Below are positions 34,359 through 42,874 of a stretch of 64,000 nucleotides of DNA, piece by piece. Made by a program: the position numbers and the translations under genes. Under the pieces are notes generated by a model. That model was not told the origin of the DNA. It did not search any database and saw nothing but the letters and a program-made list of their open reading frames with translations. Source of the DNA: Streptomyces sp. ST2-7A (GTDB taxonomy: Bacteria; Actinomycetota; Actinomycetes; Streptomycetales; Streptomycetaceae); assembly GCF_021390475.1 (NCBI RefSeq), contig NZ_JAJUWS010000027.1, forward strand, positions 1 to 64,000, in the 5' to 3' direction. Numbering within the stretch: position 1 is the first letter of the stretch; each line of letters opens with the position of its first letter.

Positions 34359-35753
34359 TCAGCCGACGTCCAGCCGCAGCAGGTCCTCCTCCGTCTCCCG
34401 GCGCACGATGACCCGCGCCCCCGACTCGTCCACCGACACCACCGGCGGACGCGGCACGTGGTTGTAGTTGCTCGCCATCGACCGGCAGTACGCGCCGGTC
34501 GCCGGCACCGCCAGCAGGTCACCGGGGGCGGTGTCCGCCGGCAGCCAGGCGTCGCGCACCACGATGTCGCCGCTCTCGCAGTGCTTGCCCACCACCCGGC
34601 ACAGCGTCGGCGGACCCTCGGGCGCGCGCGAGGCCACCGTCACCGAGTACTCCGCGTCGTACAGCGCGGTGCGGATGTTGTCCGACATGCCGCCGTCCAC
34701 GCTCACGTACGTGCGCAGCCCCGGCAGCTCCTTGACCGTCCCCACCTCGTAGAGCGTGAACGTCGTCGGACCGGCGATCGCCCGCCCCGGCTCCACCGAC
34801 AGGCGCGGCACCGCCAGCGAGGACGCCTCGCACTCCCGGGTCACGATCTCCGACAGGCCCTTGGCGATCTGGTGCGGCTCGCGTGGGTCGTCGGCGGAGG
34901 TGTAGGCGATGCCCAGGCCGCCGCCCAGGTCGATCTCCGGCAGTTCCAGGCCGTGCTCGTCGCGGATCGCCGCCATCAGGCCGACCACCCGGTGCGCGGC
35001 GACCTCGAACCCGGAGGTGTCGAAGATCTGCGAGCCGATGTGCGAGTGCAGGCCGATCAGCTCCAGCGAGTCCGGGTGCGCCAGGACCCGGCGCACCGCC
35101 TCCGCCGCCCGGCCGTCCGCCAGCGCCAGACCGAACTTCTGGTCCTCGTGCGCGGTGGCGATGAACTCGTGGGTGTGCGCCTCCACGCCCACCGTCACCC
35201 GGATCTGCACCCGCTGGCGCACCCCGTGCCGGCGGGCCGCCTCGGCGACCCGCTCGATCTCGGCCAGGGAGTCCAGCACGATCCGGCCCACGCCCACCGA
35301 CACGGCGCGGTCGATCTCGGCGAGGGACTTGTTGTTGCCGTGCAGGGCGAGGCGCTCCGGCGGCATCCCCCCGGACAGCGCGGTGGCCAGCTCACCCCCG
35401 GTGCACACGTCGAGGTTCAGGCCCTCCTCGTGCAGACGGCGGACCACCGCCCGGCACAGGAACGCCTTGCCGGCGTAGAAGACGTCGGCGTCGTCGCCGA
35501 ACGCCTCCCGCCAGGCGCGGCAACGCGCCCGGAAATCGGCGTCGTCCAGGATGTAGGCGGGGGTGCCGAACTCGCGGGCCAGGTCGCGGACGTCCACGCC
35601 CGCGACGGTCAGGGCGCCGTCGGCGCCACGGGCCACCGAACGGGCCCAGACGCGGGGGTCGAGGGCGGCCGGATCGGCCGGCGGGGCGAGACGGTGGGAC
35701 TCGGTCAGCACATCGGCGTACCGGGGACCGGCCGGGTGGGCGGAACGACTCAT
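34359..35753 (-). CDS. lysA: diaminopimelate decarboxylase, 464 aa
   Basis: A PLP enzyme making lysine from meso-diaminopimelate. The PLP lysine lies in VFYAGKAFLCRAV (about residue 92), followed by the glycine-rich IDLGGGLGIAYTSADDP and the substrate/dimer motif VGKHCESGDIVVRD. ATG 35753 (MSRSAHPAGPRYADVLTESH) has GAGAGG upstream. It sits downstream of nrtL in the same direction, with about 300 bases between. Confidence 0.97.
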   Translation of the reverse strand: MSRSAHPAGPRYADVLTESHRLAPPADPAALDPRVWARSVARGADGALTVAGVDVRDLAREFGTPAYILDDADFRARCRAWREAFGDDADVFYAGKAFLCRAVVRRLHEEGLNLDVCTGGELATALSGGMPPERLALHGNNKSLAEIDRAVSVGVGRIVLDSLAEIERVAEAARRHGVRQRVQIRVTVGVEAHTHEFIATAHEDQKFGLALADGRAAEAVRRVLAHPDSLELIGLHSHIGSQIFDTSGFEVAAHRVVGLMAAIRDEHGLELPEIDLGGGLGIAYTSADDPREPHQIAKGLSEIVTRECEASSLAVPRLSVEPGRAIAGPTTFTLYEVGTVKELPGLRTYVSVDGGMSDNIRTALYDAEYSVTVASRAPEGPPTLCRVVGKHCESGDIVVRDAWLPADTAPGDLLAVPATGAYCRSMASNYNHVPRPPVVSVDESGARVIVRRETEEDLLRLDVG

Positions 35754-36054
35754 GAGAGGTGACGACTCTTTCTTCTCGGGTTCTCTCCGGACTTCTCCGG
35801 CACGGGCGCGGGCGACGGGCACGGTGACGCCGGCGGAGCGTCCGGGGCCGCGGCGAACGACTCGCCGGCTTCGGACACCCCACCGCCACCACGATGCCCG
35901 ACACCCGGGCCCCGGACGGAATCCGTGGGATCGGGAGTGACCGGCGCGACACATCGCCGGCCACCGCCGCCCCGGCTCCCGCCCCCCGAAGGGAAACGGG
36001 CGGCGGGGACGCGTCGGCGGGCCTGCGGTGGACTGTCGGTGGGCCGGCTGCGGA
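35754..36054. other. intergenic region between nrtL and lysA
   Basis: 301 bases with nothing recognised beyond GC-rich low complexity; presumably lysA promoter DNA. Confidence 0.35.
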
Positions 36055-36912
36055 CTACAGGTGATCGGGGGCGTTGACGCCCAGGCGGTGGAGGCCGTCG
36101 GCGAGCACCGTTCCGGTCGCCAGGGCGACGGCGAGCCGGACACGGTGGACGGCCCCGGGTTTCTCCTCCCCGACCGGGAGGGCGGGGGTGGTGGTCTCGG
36201 CGGCGAGGAAGGTGTCGGCGAGGGAGAACAGGAACCGCGCCACCGCCGCCCCGGCCTCCCCGGGCGTGCCCTCCCCATCGAGGGCGGCCGTCAGGGCGTC
36301 GCGCAGCCGGGGGTACTCCGCGATCAGCCGCACCACCTCCGACCTCCCGGCCTCCGCCGGCGTGGCCGTCTCCGGGGCGCCTGCCGCATCCGTCGCCCCG
36401 TCCCCGAGCGCGGGCGTCAGACCCATCGCCGCGCCGCCGCGCGACAGGGCGCGGCAGCGGGCGTGCGCCCAGCGCACCGTGAACAGGGGGTTCGGCTCGC
36501 GCTGCGTCAGCAGCTCCGCCGGGTCCCCGCCGGCGACCGCCGCCCACCGGGCGACGTCGCGCGCCGGGTCCTCCGGCCACGGGTCGATCGGCGGGGCGTC
36601 CAGCCAGGGGGCGAGCACGGCTACGTCGGCGGCGTCCGCCAGGTGGATGTCGAGGAAACCGGGGCCGGCGACCTCCACCCGGGCCACACCGGGTGTGGCC
36701 GACAGGTGGGCGCGCAGCGTCTCGGCGACCTCCCGGCCGGGACGCCCGGCGGGTCCCGCCAGGGCGAGCGCTATGCCGGTGGACCAGTCGGCGTCCCCGT
36801 GCGGGGGGCGGCGCACACCGGCGCGGCCGGGCACGGCCACGCACAGCTCACCGCTCCGCACGGCGTGCCGGACGGAGCGCAGCACGGCGTCGGAGAGCTG
36901 GGCCGGGGTCAC
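36055..36912 (-). CDS. nrtL: ArgS-related anticodon-binding-domain protein NrtL, 285 aa
   Basis: A degenerate arginyl-tRNA synthetase relative. The N-terminal part (LSDAVLRSVRHAV, then VEVAGPGFLDIHLAD) resembles the ArgS additional domain and the GxGFIN-like motif. There is no HIGH/KMSK catalytic core. The second half is the ArgS DALR anticodon-binding domain (NPLFTVRWAHARCRAL, LRDALTAALDGEGT, ARFLFSLADTFLAAE, RLAVALATGTVLADGLHRLGV). Streptomyces place this protein between argS-like DNA and lysA. It cannot aminoacylate; its role is unknown. GTG 36912 is the best start. A tRNA-Arg gene lies 670 bases away. Confidence 0.88.
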   Translation of the reverse strand: MTPAQLSDAVLRSVRHAVRSGELCVAVPGRAGVRRPPHGDADWSTGIALALAGPAGRPGREVAETLRAHLSATPGVARVEVAGPGFLDIHLADAADVAVLAPWLDAPPIDPWPEDPARDVARWAAVAGGDPAELLTQREPNPLFTVRWAHARCRALSRGGAAMGLTPALGDGATDAAGAPETATPAEAGRSEVVRLIAEYPRLRDALTAALDGEGTPGEAGAAVARFLFSLADTFLAAETTTPALPVGEEKPGAVHRVRLAVALATGTVLADGLHRLGVNAPDHL

Positions 36913-36938
36913 GGGCACAGGGTACGAGAGGGAGGGGA

Positions 36939-37343
36939 CTACCCCGCCAACGAGTTCGCCGATCGGACCCCGTCCGGACGACCGGTGCGGGCCAGACGGC
37001 GGACGTGACCCGCCAGCTCGGCCGGTTCGAAGGGCTTGGCCACCACGGCGTCCACGTCCACCGGTATGTGCGTCTCCACGGCCGCGCTGACCTGGATCAG
37101 CGGAAGGTGGACGGTGCTCGGGTTCTCCCGCAGCGCCCGCACCGTGCGGGGGCCGTTCATCCCGGGCATGGCCATGTCCAGGGTGATCACATCGGGGCGG
37201 AACCACGGAACCGTGTCGATGCACTCGGCACCGTCGGCCACCGTCACGACCTCGAACCCGTCCAGTTCGAGGATGACTCTGATCAGCTGCCGGATCACCG
37301 GATAGTCGTCGACCACCAGGACCCGGCCCAACGTGGTTGGCAC
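36939..37343 (-). CDS. single-domain response regulator (CheY-like receiver), 134 aa
   Basis: A stand-alone receiver domain: the acidic pair in VLVVDDYPVIRQLI, the phospho-acceptor Asp in DVITLDMAMPGMNG, and the conserved Lys in VDAVVAKPFEPAEL. The usual Thr/Ser after beta-4 is VSAAVE, plausible. There is no output domain. The GTG start (MPTTLGRVLVVDD...) fits the Streptomyces family, although GGGGGA is very close to it. No histidine kinase is nearby. It lies 26 bases upstream of nrtL on the same strand. Confidence 0.9.
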   Translation of the reverse strand: MPTTLGRVLVVDDYPVIRQLIRVILELDGFEVVTVADGAECIDTVPWFRPDVITLDMAMPGMNGPRTVRALRENPSTVHLPLIQVSAAVETHIPVDVDAVVAKPFEPAELAGHVRRLARTGRPDGVRSANSLAG

Positions 37344-37579
37344 TCCCCCACAGTAGGACGACCGAGCATCCTGTGTACGCGCTTTCCCGGAACTTGCTAC
37401 CGACGCGTAGCCCCACCTGCGGCGCCGCCCCGACACGCCGGTAACCGGGCGCACTCCGGGGCGACTCCGGGGCCGTCGCCCGGTCGCCCCGGGGGCACGC
37501 CGCACCCGCGCACAACCCGGTACGGGACACCCCGTCGAAGCTGGTAGTGTTCTTCCCGTCGCCGCGAGACGGCGACAGC

Positions 37580-37651
37580 GCCCCCGTAGCTCAGGGGATA
37601 GAGCAACGGCCTCCGGAGCCGTGTGCGCAGGTTCGAATCCTGCCGGGGGCA
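37580..37651 (+). tRNA. tRNA-Arg (CCG)
   Basis: A full cloverleaf: acceptor stem GCCCCCG (37580-37586) with CGGGGGC (37644-37650), discriminator A. The D-arm is AGCTCAGGGGATAGAGC. The anticodon stem ACGGC/GCCGT surrounds loop CTCCGGA with anticodon CCG at 37613-37615. The T-arm is GCAGGTTCGAATCCTGC. CCA is not encoded. A TAGTGT -10-like hexamer lies at 37545-37550. It marks the boundary between core genes and the IS-rich patch. Confidence 0.97.
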
Positions 37652-37705
37652 CTCCAGCTCGGACAGTGCGATCAAGGCGCTGACCAGCAAGAGTGCCAAG
37701 TATGC

Positions 37706-37740
37706 AGACCCGGACTCAGTCCCACTGAGTCCGGGTCTTT
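37706..37740 (+). terminator. terminator after tRNA-Arg
   Basis: AGACCCGGACTCAG (37706-37719) and CTGAGTCCGGGTCT (37725-37738) form a perfect 14-bp stem with a 5-nt loop, followed by TTTGTCGTT. Confidence 0.88.
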
Positions 37741-37799
37741 GTCGTTGTGTGTCACTGATCGCGAGTGAGTGGCGAGTGACTTTACCTGGCACTCGCCCT

Positions 37800-37826
37800 C
37801 GGCAAGCCGTCGGCAAGCCGTCGGCA
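37800..37826. repeat. 11-bp tandem repeat CGGCAAGCCGT (2.5 copies)
   Basis: CGGCAAGCCGT at 37800-37810 and 37811-37821, plus CGGCA at 37822-37826. It lies between the tRNA terminator and the IS remnant, a position where integration sites often occur. Confidence 0.7.
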
Positions 37827-37854
37827 CCCCACCCAAAAATTCGCATCCTGGGCA

Positions 37855-37899
37855 GCAGCAAGGCCCCCTCCACGTCGCATGTGGAGGGGGCCTTGCTGC
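37855..37899. terminator. perfect 19-bp hairpin
   Basis: GCAGCAAGGCCCCCTCCAC (37855-37873) pairs perfectly with 37881-37899 around a 7-nt loop. It works in either direction as a terminator and lies just before the truncated IS3 element. Confidence 0.7.
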
Positions 37900-37925
37900 C
37901 CAATGGATCAGATGGCGGCAGGTGA

Positions 37926-38141
37926 ACCGTTCCGGGGATCGACCCCGAGACGCTGCGGAACTGGGTGCGGGCAGCCGGCGTGAGTCGGCCCCGGGGACGC
38001 CGGACGCAGGAACCGGCCCAGCCGCCGGCCCCGCTGGAGGCGGAGAACGCGGCCCTGCGGAAGAAGGTCCGCGAGCTGGAGGAGGAGCGCGAGATCCTGC
38101 GGAAAGCGGCGAAGTATTTCGCCGGGGAGACACGCTGGTGA
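37926..38141 (+). pseudogene. IS3-family OrfA, 5'-truncated
   Basis: The last 71 codons of an IS3 helix-turn-helix protein: GIDPETLRNWVRAAG is the second half of the HTH, followed by a leucine-zipper coiled coil (LEAENAALRKKVRELEEERE, ILRKAAKYFAGETRW). The first ~35-40 codons, including the start, are missing; the frame is closed by TGA at 37923-37925. The stop overlaps the OrfB start (GTGA), and OrfB is in the -1 frame, as expected for IS3 frameshifting. Confidence 0.85.
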
Positions 38142-39040
38142 ACCGCTTCCAGTGTGTCGCCGACCTCCAGCGCCGTTACGGCGTGAAGCGGCTGTGCAGC
38201 ATCCTCGGCGTGGCCCGCTCGAGCTTCTACTACTGGCGCCGGACAGCTGTGAACCGGGCCGTCCGGCAGGCGGCCGACGCGAGGCCGGCCGCCCGGATAC
38301 GGGCGGTGCACCAGGATTCGGACGGCACCTACGGAGCCCCGAGGATCACCGCCGAGCTCCGCGAGACCAGCGGAGAGGCGGTCAACCACAAGCGGGTCGC
38401 CAGGATCATGCGGACGTTCGGGATCGAAGGGGTCCGGTTGCGCCGCCGGCACCGCACCACCGTCCCCGACCCGGACGCGGCCAAGGCGCCGGACCCGATC
38501 GGCCGCGACTTCACCGCGGGCGAGCCGAACACCAAGTACGTCGGCGACATCACCCACCTGCCCATCGACGGCGGAAGGTTCTGCTACTCGGCGACCGTCA
38601 TCGACCTCGCCTCGCGACGTCCGGCCGGATGGGCGATCGCCGACCACATCCGCGCGGACCTCGTGACCGACGCCCCGGCCGCGGCGATCCGCACTCGCGG
38701 CAGCCTCGCCGGATCGATCATGCACACCGACCACGGAGCCCGGTACACGAGCCGGGCCTTCGCCCAAGCCTGCCGGTCAGCAGGGGTCCAACAGAGCATG
38801 AGCGCGGTCGGATCCAGCGCGGACAACGCACTCGCCGAGTCCTTCGACGCGACCTTCGAACGCGAGACCCTGCAAGGACGAAAGAGCCGGCCAGGCGAGC
38901 GTGAGGCCCGACTCGACGCCTTCCGATGGCTCCACCGCTACAACACCCGACGCCGACACTCCCGTCTCGGACAACGATCACCGATCGCTTTCGAGAACGC
39001 CCTCCAACACACACCAACTACGCTGGCACCAGCCGCATAA
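38138..39040 (+). mobile_element. IS3-family transposase OrfB, intact frame, 300 aa
   Basis: A DDE recombinase. GTG 38138 gives an N-terminal HTH_21-like region (VADLQRRYGVKRLCSILGVA, RSSFYYWRR). The rve catalytic core has YVGDITHLP (first Asp), MHTDHGARYTS (second Asp) and ADNALAESFDATFERE (Glu), with the C-terminal RYNTRRRHSRLGQRSP typical of IS3. OrfB looks complete, but OrfA is truncated, so the element is probably immobile unless supplied in trans. Clear terminal inverted repeats were not identified. Confidence 0.9.
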
Positions 39041-39059
39041 CCCGTGTTCAGGATTCGGG

Positions 39060-39975
39060 GTCAAGGCCCCACCGGCCACCCACAACCGCCGTCTGCGGCC
39101 GGTACCACCACACAAAGCACGTGTCCCGCAGGTGCAGCCGTCGGCCCTGACAGCCGAAGAGCGTGCGGCGGTAATGGAGTTGATGAACAGCGAGGAGTAC
39201 GCCGAGCCGGCTCCCGCGCGGATCCGGGCCCGTGAGCCGGATGTCGGGCGCTATCACTGCTCTGTCTCGACGATGTACCGGATCCTGCGCGAGCAGAGGC
39301 AGTCCGGCGAGCGGCGACGGCAGGCCACCCACCCGGCGAAGACAGTGCCCGAGTTGGTCGCCACCGCGCCGTCGTAGACGTTCACCCGGGACATCACCAA
39401 GGCGGCCGGACCGGTCAAGGGCGTCTGGTATCACGCCTACCCGATCATCGACATCTTCAGCCGGTACATCGTCGGCCATACCGTCGAGCGGGCCGAATCG
39501 GCGTTGCGTGCCGAGGAGTTGATCCGCGAGACCATCACCCGCAACGGCATCGTGCCCGAGACCGTGCACGCGGACCACGGCATCTCGATGAGGAGCAAGA
39601 AGGTCTTCCGGCTGCTGATCGACCCTGGTGTGACGCGATCGCACTCGAGGCCGAAGACCTCCAAGGACAACCCTTACGGCGAGGCCCGGTTCAAGACCAC
39701 GAAGTACCTGTCGGACCATCCCTAACGATTCGGCTCGCCGGCCCACGCCCGCGAGTGGTTCGACGTGTTCATCGCGTACTACAACCATGAGCACCGGCAC
39801 TCGGGGATCGGCCGGCGCACACCTGCCTCCGTCCACTTCGGGACCGCCGAGGAGGTCCGCGATCAGCGCGCGGTCACCCTCGCCGAGGCATCCGCCCGCC
39901 ACCCCGAACGCTTCGACCGCCGCACCCCCGACCACCCGGGATACCCAAGACTTCCTGGATCAAGGACCCGACCAA
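39060..39975 (+). pseudogene. second IS3-family integrase, pseudogene with two in-frame stops
   Basis: One frame carries a recognisable transposase: LTAEERAAVMELMNSEEYAE, GRYHCSVSTMYRILREQ, DITKAAGPVKGVWYHAYPII (first Asp), VHADHGISM (second Asp), KTSKDNPYGEARFKTTKY (Glu) and HEHRHSGIGRRTPASVH. It is broken by TAG at 39375-39377 and TAA at 39723-39725, both in this frame with no frameshift. The N-terminal ~50 residues are missing, cut by the adjacent IS3 copy. It belongs to a different IS3 subgroup from OrfB at 38138. Confidence 0.88.
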
Positions 39976-40423
39976 GCGCAGGCGACCCGCACCATAGATC
40001 TCATAGCGTCACCCCCCGTCTCACCGGACTTGGAATCTTCCGGGCGACCACCCGGCCCGGGGTGGGAGCAACCGGCAACGCCGACACCTGTCTTCACGCT
40101 GCCGACAGACCCGACCGGGCCGCACCCGCTGTGGCTGCTCGCCGACGGACTCGCCGGCGGACTCGCCGGCGGAGGGGCGGCGGTCTCGGAGCCCACCGCC
40201 GCGTTCCCCCGATGGAAGGACATCACCGGACCCGTCCGTCGTTCTGCCGCGACCCCGACGGGCACCCCGGGCAGCACGGCCCGCGGAGAACAGCCTGTGG
40301 CGGGCCGCGCCGTCGCGCCGGTCACCTGAACGCGTCACTCAACGCGCACGGTCGCCGGGTGGTGCGCACGATCGTCACAAGGCCCGCAGCGAGCGGCGCC
40401 CTGAGTCCAATGTGGAGCGTGAC
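39976..40423. other. IS right flank and unassigned DNA
   Basis: No gene supported. GTCTCACCGGACTTGGAATC (about 40018-40037) resembles an IS3 right terminus but no left partner was found. A 12-bp direct repeat GGACTCGCCGGC occurs twice at about 40145-40170. A frame running from the pseudogene through this region is Pro/Thr-rich and unconvincing. Confidence 0.4.
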
Positions 40424-41203
40424 ATGAATGTACTCGGCAGGAATCTGACGACTGCTCTGGCTGCGCTGATCGCCACCGCACCCGTCATTGTCCTCGCACC
40501 CTCCGCCAGCGCCGCGGACGCCAAGAAGGAAAAGACCGAGGAATTCAGCCTTCGGGCCGTACTCGACCCCGTCCCGACCAACCGCGTCACCGGTTCCGGT
40601 ACGGCTCACGTGAAGCTCAACGGCAGGTACGCGGAGGTGACCATCAAGGCCCGCGGGCTGGTCGATGCCCCGCACGCCATGCACTTCCACATCGCGGCCA
40701 AGGGTCTGTGCCCACCGAAGTCCGCCGCCAAGGAGCGGAACGGCAACGTCTTCATGAACGTCATGGACGGGGCACCGTTCTACGGGGGCATCGGCACCTC
40801 CCTTACCACCAGCGGTGACACGAGCCCCGACTCCGGGCTGGCCATCGACCGGTTCCCCTCGGGCTCGAAGATCAACTACCACCGGACCATCGAGCTCAGC
40901 GAGGAAGCCGAGAAGAGTCTGCGCGCCGGTACCGGTGTCGTCGTGGTCCACGGCATCGACTACAACGGCAACGGCGAGTACGACGACGTGCTGGGAGCGA
41001 GCGAGCTCGACGCCTCCCTCCCCGCGGAAGCGACCAACCCTGCCCTGTGCGGCTCGCTCAAGGCGGCTCCGCGGGGCTCGGTGGCCGGTGGCCTCGGCGG
41101 CACGCAGACCGATGGTGTGGCGGCGGCCGGTATCGGCACCGGCCTGCTCGCCACACTGGCCGGTGCCTTCTACTTGCGCCGGCGCAGCAGCGTCCAGCGG
41201 TGA
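40424..41203 (+). CDS. secreted CHRD-domain surface protein with C-terminal membrane anchor, 259 aa
   Basis: ATG 40424 has GGAG (40414-40417) 6 bases upstream. The signal peptide is LTTALAALIATAPVIVLAPS with cleavage near ASA-AD (about residue 30). The body matches CHRD/Cu-Zn-SOD-like folds: AHVKLNGRYAEVTIKARGL, AMHFHIAAKGLCP (an HFH pair), VFMNVMDGAPFYGGIGTSL and VVVVHGIDYNGNGEYDDV. The C-terminus is a hydrophobic helix (AAAGIGTGLLATLAGAFYL) followed by RRRSSVQR, the layout of a sortase substrate, but no LPxTG is visible; the preceding sequence is GGLGGTQTDG. It is followed 15 bases later by a class F sortase. Confidence 0.8.
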   Translation: MNVLGRNLTTALAALIATAPVIVLAPSASAADAKKEKTEEFSLRAVLDPVPTNRVTGSGTAHVKLNGRYAEVTIKARGLVDAPHAMHFHIAAKGLCPPKSAAKERNGNVFMNVMDGAPFYGGIGTSLTTSGDTSPDSGLAIDRFPSGSKINYHRTIELSEEAEKSLRAGTGVVVVHGIDYNGNGEYDDVLGASELDASLPAEATNPALCGSLKAAPRGSVAGGLGGTQTDGVAAAGIGTGLLATLAGAFYLRRRSSVQR

Positions 41204-41218
41204 CAGGCTGAGGTTCTC

Positions 41219-41872
41219 GTGCCGTTCAACCGGCCCGGTGGCCACCGCGGAGGGTTCCGTGCCGCGGTGGCCACCGCATGTCTGTTCGCCGGGGGCGCGG
41301 TTCTCGCGTCCGGCCTCGTCACGGCGGATGCTCCACGCGTACTGCCGCCACCGGTACGACACACGACCGCGACGACCGCACCGCCATTCGTCCCCGGAAC
41401 GCCGCGGCTGCCCGCCGCACCACCCGACCGCCTCATCATCGGGGCTATCGGGCTGGACACCCGGATCGAGGCCGTCGGTCTCGCCCCGAACGGGTCGGTC
41501 GCGATGCCCGGGGACGCCGACCGGGCCGCGTGGTACGCCGATTCCCCCACACCCGGGGCCAACGGGAACGCCATTCTGGCCGGACATGTGGATTCCGCTG
41601 TCGGTCCGGCCGCCTTTTACAACCTTCACACGCTCGAGCCCGGCGACCTCATCGAGATCACCCGGCGTGACGGCAGATCCGTCCACTTCACGGTGCGCAC
41701 GATGCGGGTGTGGCCGGCCGAGAGCTTTCCCTCCGAGGAGGTATACGCGCTCACGACATATCCGCGACTGACCATCCTGACTTGTGCGGAATGGGATAAA
41801 TCCACCCGCTCCTACCGGTCCAATCTGGTGATCACCGCCTCCCCGCACACGGACCGACAGACATCCCATTGA
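41219..41872 (+). CDS. class F sortase, 217 aa
   Basis: GTG 41219 has GAGG 6 bases upstream. A single N-terminal membrane helix (about 12-32, FRAAVATACLFAGGAVLASGLV) is followed by a Pro/Thr linker, then the sortase barrel. Catalytic residues are the His of LAGHVDSAVGPAAFYNL, the Cys of LTILTCAEWDKSTRSYRSN and the Arg of YRSNLVITA, in the class F arrangement. The enzyme cleaves and transpeptidates surface proteins at the membrane. The immediately preceding CHRD protein is its probable substrate, inferred from adjacency and the 15-base gap. Confidence 0.9.
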   Translation: MPFNRPGGHRGGFRAAVATACLFAGGAVLASGLVTADAPRVLPPPVRHTTATTAPPFVPGTPRLPAAPPDRLIIGAIGLDTRIEAVGLAPNGSVAMPGDADRAAWYADSPTPGANGNAILAGHVDSAVGPAAFYNLHTLEPGDLIEITRRDGRSVHFTVRTMRVWPAESFPSEEVYALTTYPRLTILTCAEWDKSTRSYRSNLVITASPHTDRQTSH

Positions 41873-41899
41873 GCTTCCCCGGTGTGCGGGAGACGCGTT

Positions 41900-42240
41900 T
41901 CAGCCGGCTGAAGTGGGTTCGGGAATGGTTGATTTCAGTTGTTCGGTGGCTGCCCGGCTGAAGTGGTACGCCTTCTCGTATTCGACGGGGCCGAGCCGGT
42001 CGAGCCGCTTTGGGATGCGTGTGGGGTTGTGGAAGCCGTCGGTGCGCTCGAAAGGGACGGTGGTGGCCCCGGCCCCGGGTGGCGAAGGTACGGCGGCGAG
42101 CGCGTTCGGTCTTCGGGTTACCGTGGAAGGTCTCGGTCAACGCGTTGACGCAGGAGTCACCGACGCCGCCCTGCCCATGGACGGGGTGATGCCAGCCTTC
42201 AGCATACGAGTGGTGAGCTTGATCGAACCGCTCCGGCATC
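41900..42240 (-). pseudogene. IS3-family transposase C-terminal remnant with frameshifts
   Basis: Minus-strand translations in three frames together give a transposase C-terminus: TTRMLKAGITPSMGR, then GVGDSCVNALTETFHGNPKTERA and RTFATR. After another shift come the equivalents of FHNPTRIPKRLDRLGPVEYEKAYHF, and then RAATEQLKSTIPEP with the stop at 41900-41902. At least two frameshifts are needed. The N-terminal two thirds are absent. This is a third IS3-type remnant, on the other side of the CHRD-sortase pair. Confidence 0.75.
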
Positions 42241-42688
42241 GGTGGAGGCTCCAGCCGCCGGGTGGGGTCGGCGCTGAACGCAGTGGTTGGTCTCGCACCG
42301 CTCGCGGACCCGCTCGGCCAGGCGGCCGGACCATCGCGGTTCACCCGGGGAACGTGACCGCAGGGCTGTGATCCGCTCGGCCGCGACCGGGCGGACCCCG
42401 AGCGCGTGCGCCGGGCGGGCACCGGCTCGACCGCCAGTCACTCAGGCACTGATTGCAGTCCGCTTCACCGGTGCGCGGATCCGTACGATCGCCAAGTCGT
42501 CCTCGGATACGACGCCTTCGACCCGAAGGAACCACGGGTTCGGGAGGGGTACATCACCCATGACCGTTCATGATCGCGGTTGTGGTGCCCCTCCGTGGTC
42601 CTGGCACGAAAAGTGATCCGGAACCCGGATTCAAAAACCGCCGACACGCCCCTGAGCGCGGGGCGGGGTGGGCCCGGGCGGGGAGGGT
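42241..42688. other. degraded intergenic DNA, no firm gene
   Basis: No supported gene. A 39-codon minus-strand ORF (42442-42561, MGDVPLPNPWFLRVEGVVSE...) is free of low-complexity bias but has no clear ribosome site, and may be a gene fragment. The AT content is higher than in neighbouring core genes, consistent with acquired DNA. Confidence 0.4.
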
Positions 42689-42874
42689 TCAGGCTTCGGT
42701 GGCGAAGGTCAGGAAGTGGGTCCACTGAGCGGGGGTGACGGCGAAGTGGGGGCGGGTGGTGTCCTTGGAGTCGCGAACGCACACGGCGCGTCCGGCCCGG
42801 GCGACCTCCACGCAGTCGTCGCCGGAGCTACCGCTGTAGCTGGACTTGAACCAGGCCAGTTCCGTCGTGTTCAC
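42689..42874 (-). CDS. DUF397 protein, 61 aa
   Basis: The canonical small actinobacterial partner of XRE regulators: WFKSSYSGSSGDDCVEVAR, VCVRDSKDTTRPHFAVTPAQWTHFLTFA. GTG 42874 overlaps the stop of the upstream XRE gene (GTGA) and has GAGGAGAG. Members bind or modulate the cognate XRE protein and often affect development or antibiotic production; some act like antitoxins. It is complete. Confidence 0.95.
   Translation of the reverse strand: MNTTELAWFKSSYSGSSGDDCVEVARAGRAVCVRDSKDTTRPHFAVTPAQWTHFLTFATEA

Noticed and set aside
33783..36054. Lysine riboswitch or T-box upstream of lysA or hom
   Set aside because: No conserved riboswitch or T-box core sequence or expected stem order was recognised on the minus strand.
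42442..42561. 39-codon minus-strand ORF as a real gene
   Set aside because: Composition is not low complexity but there is no clear ribosome site or family; kept only as a note in the intergenic entry.
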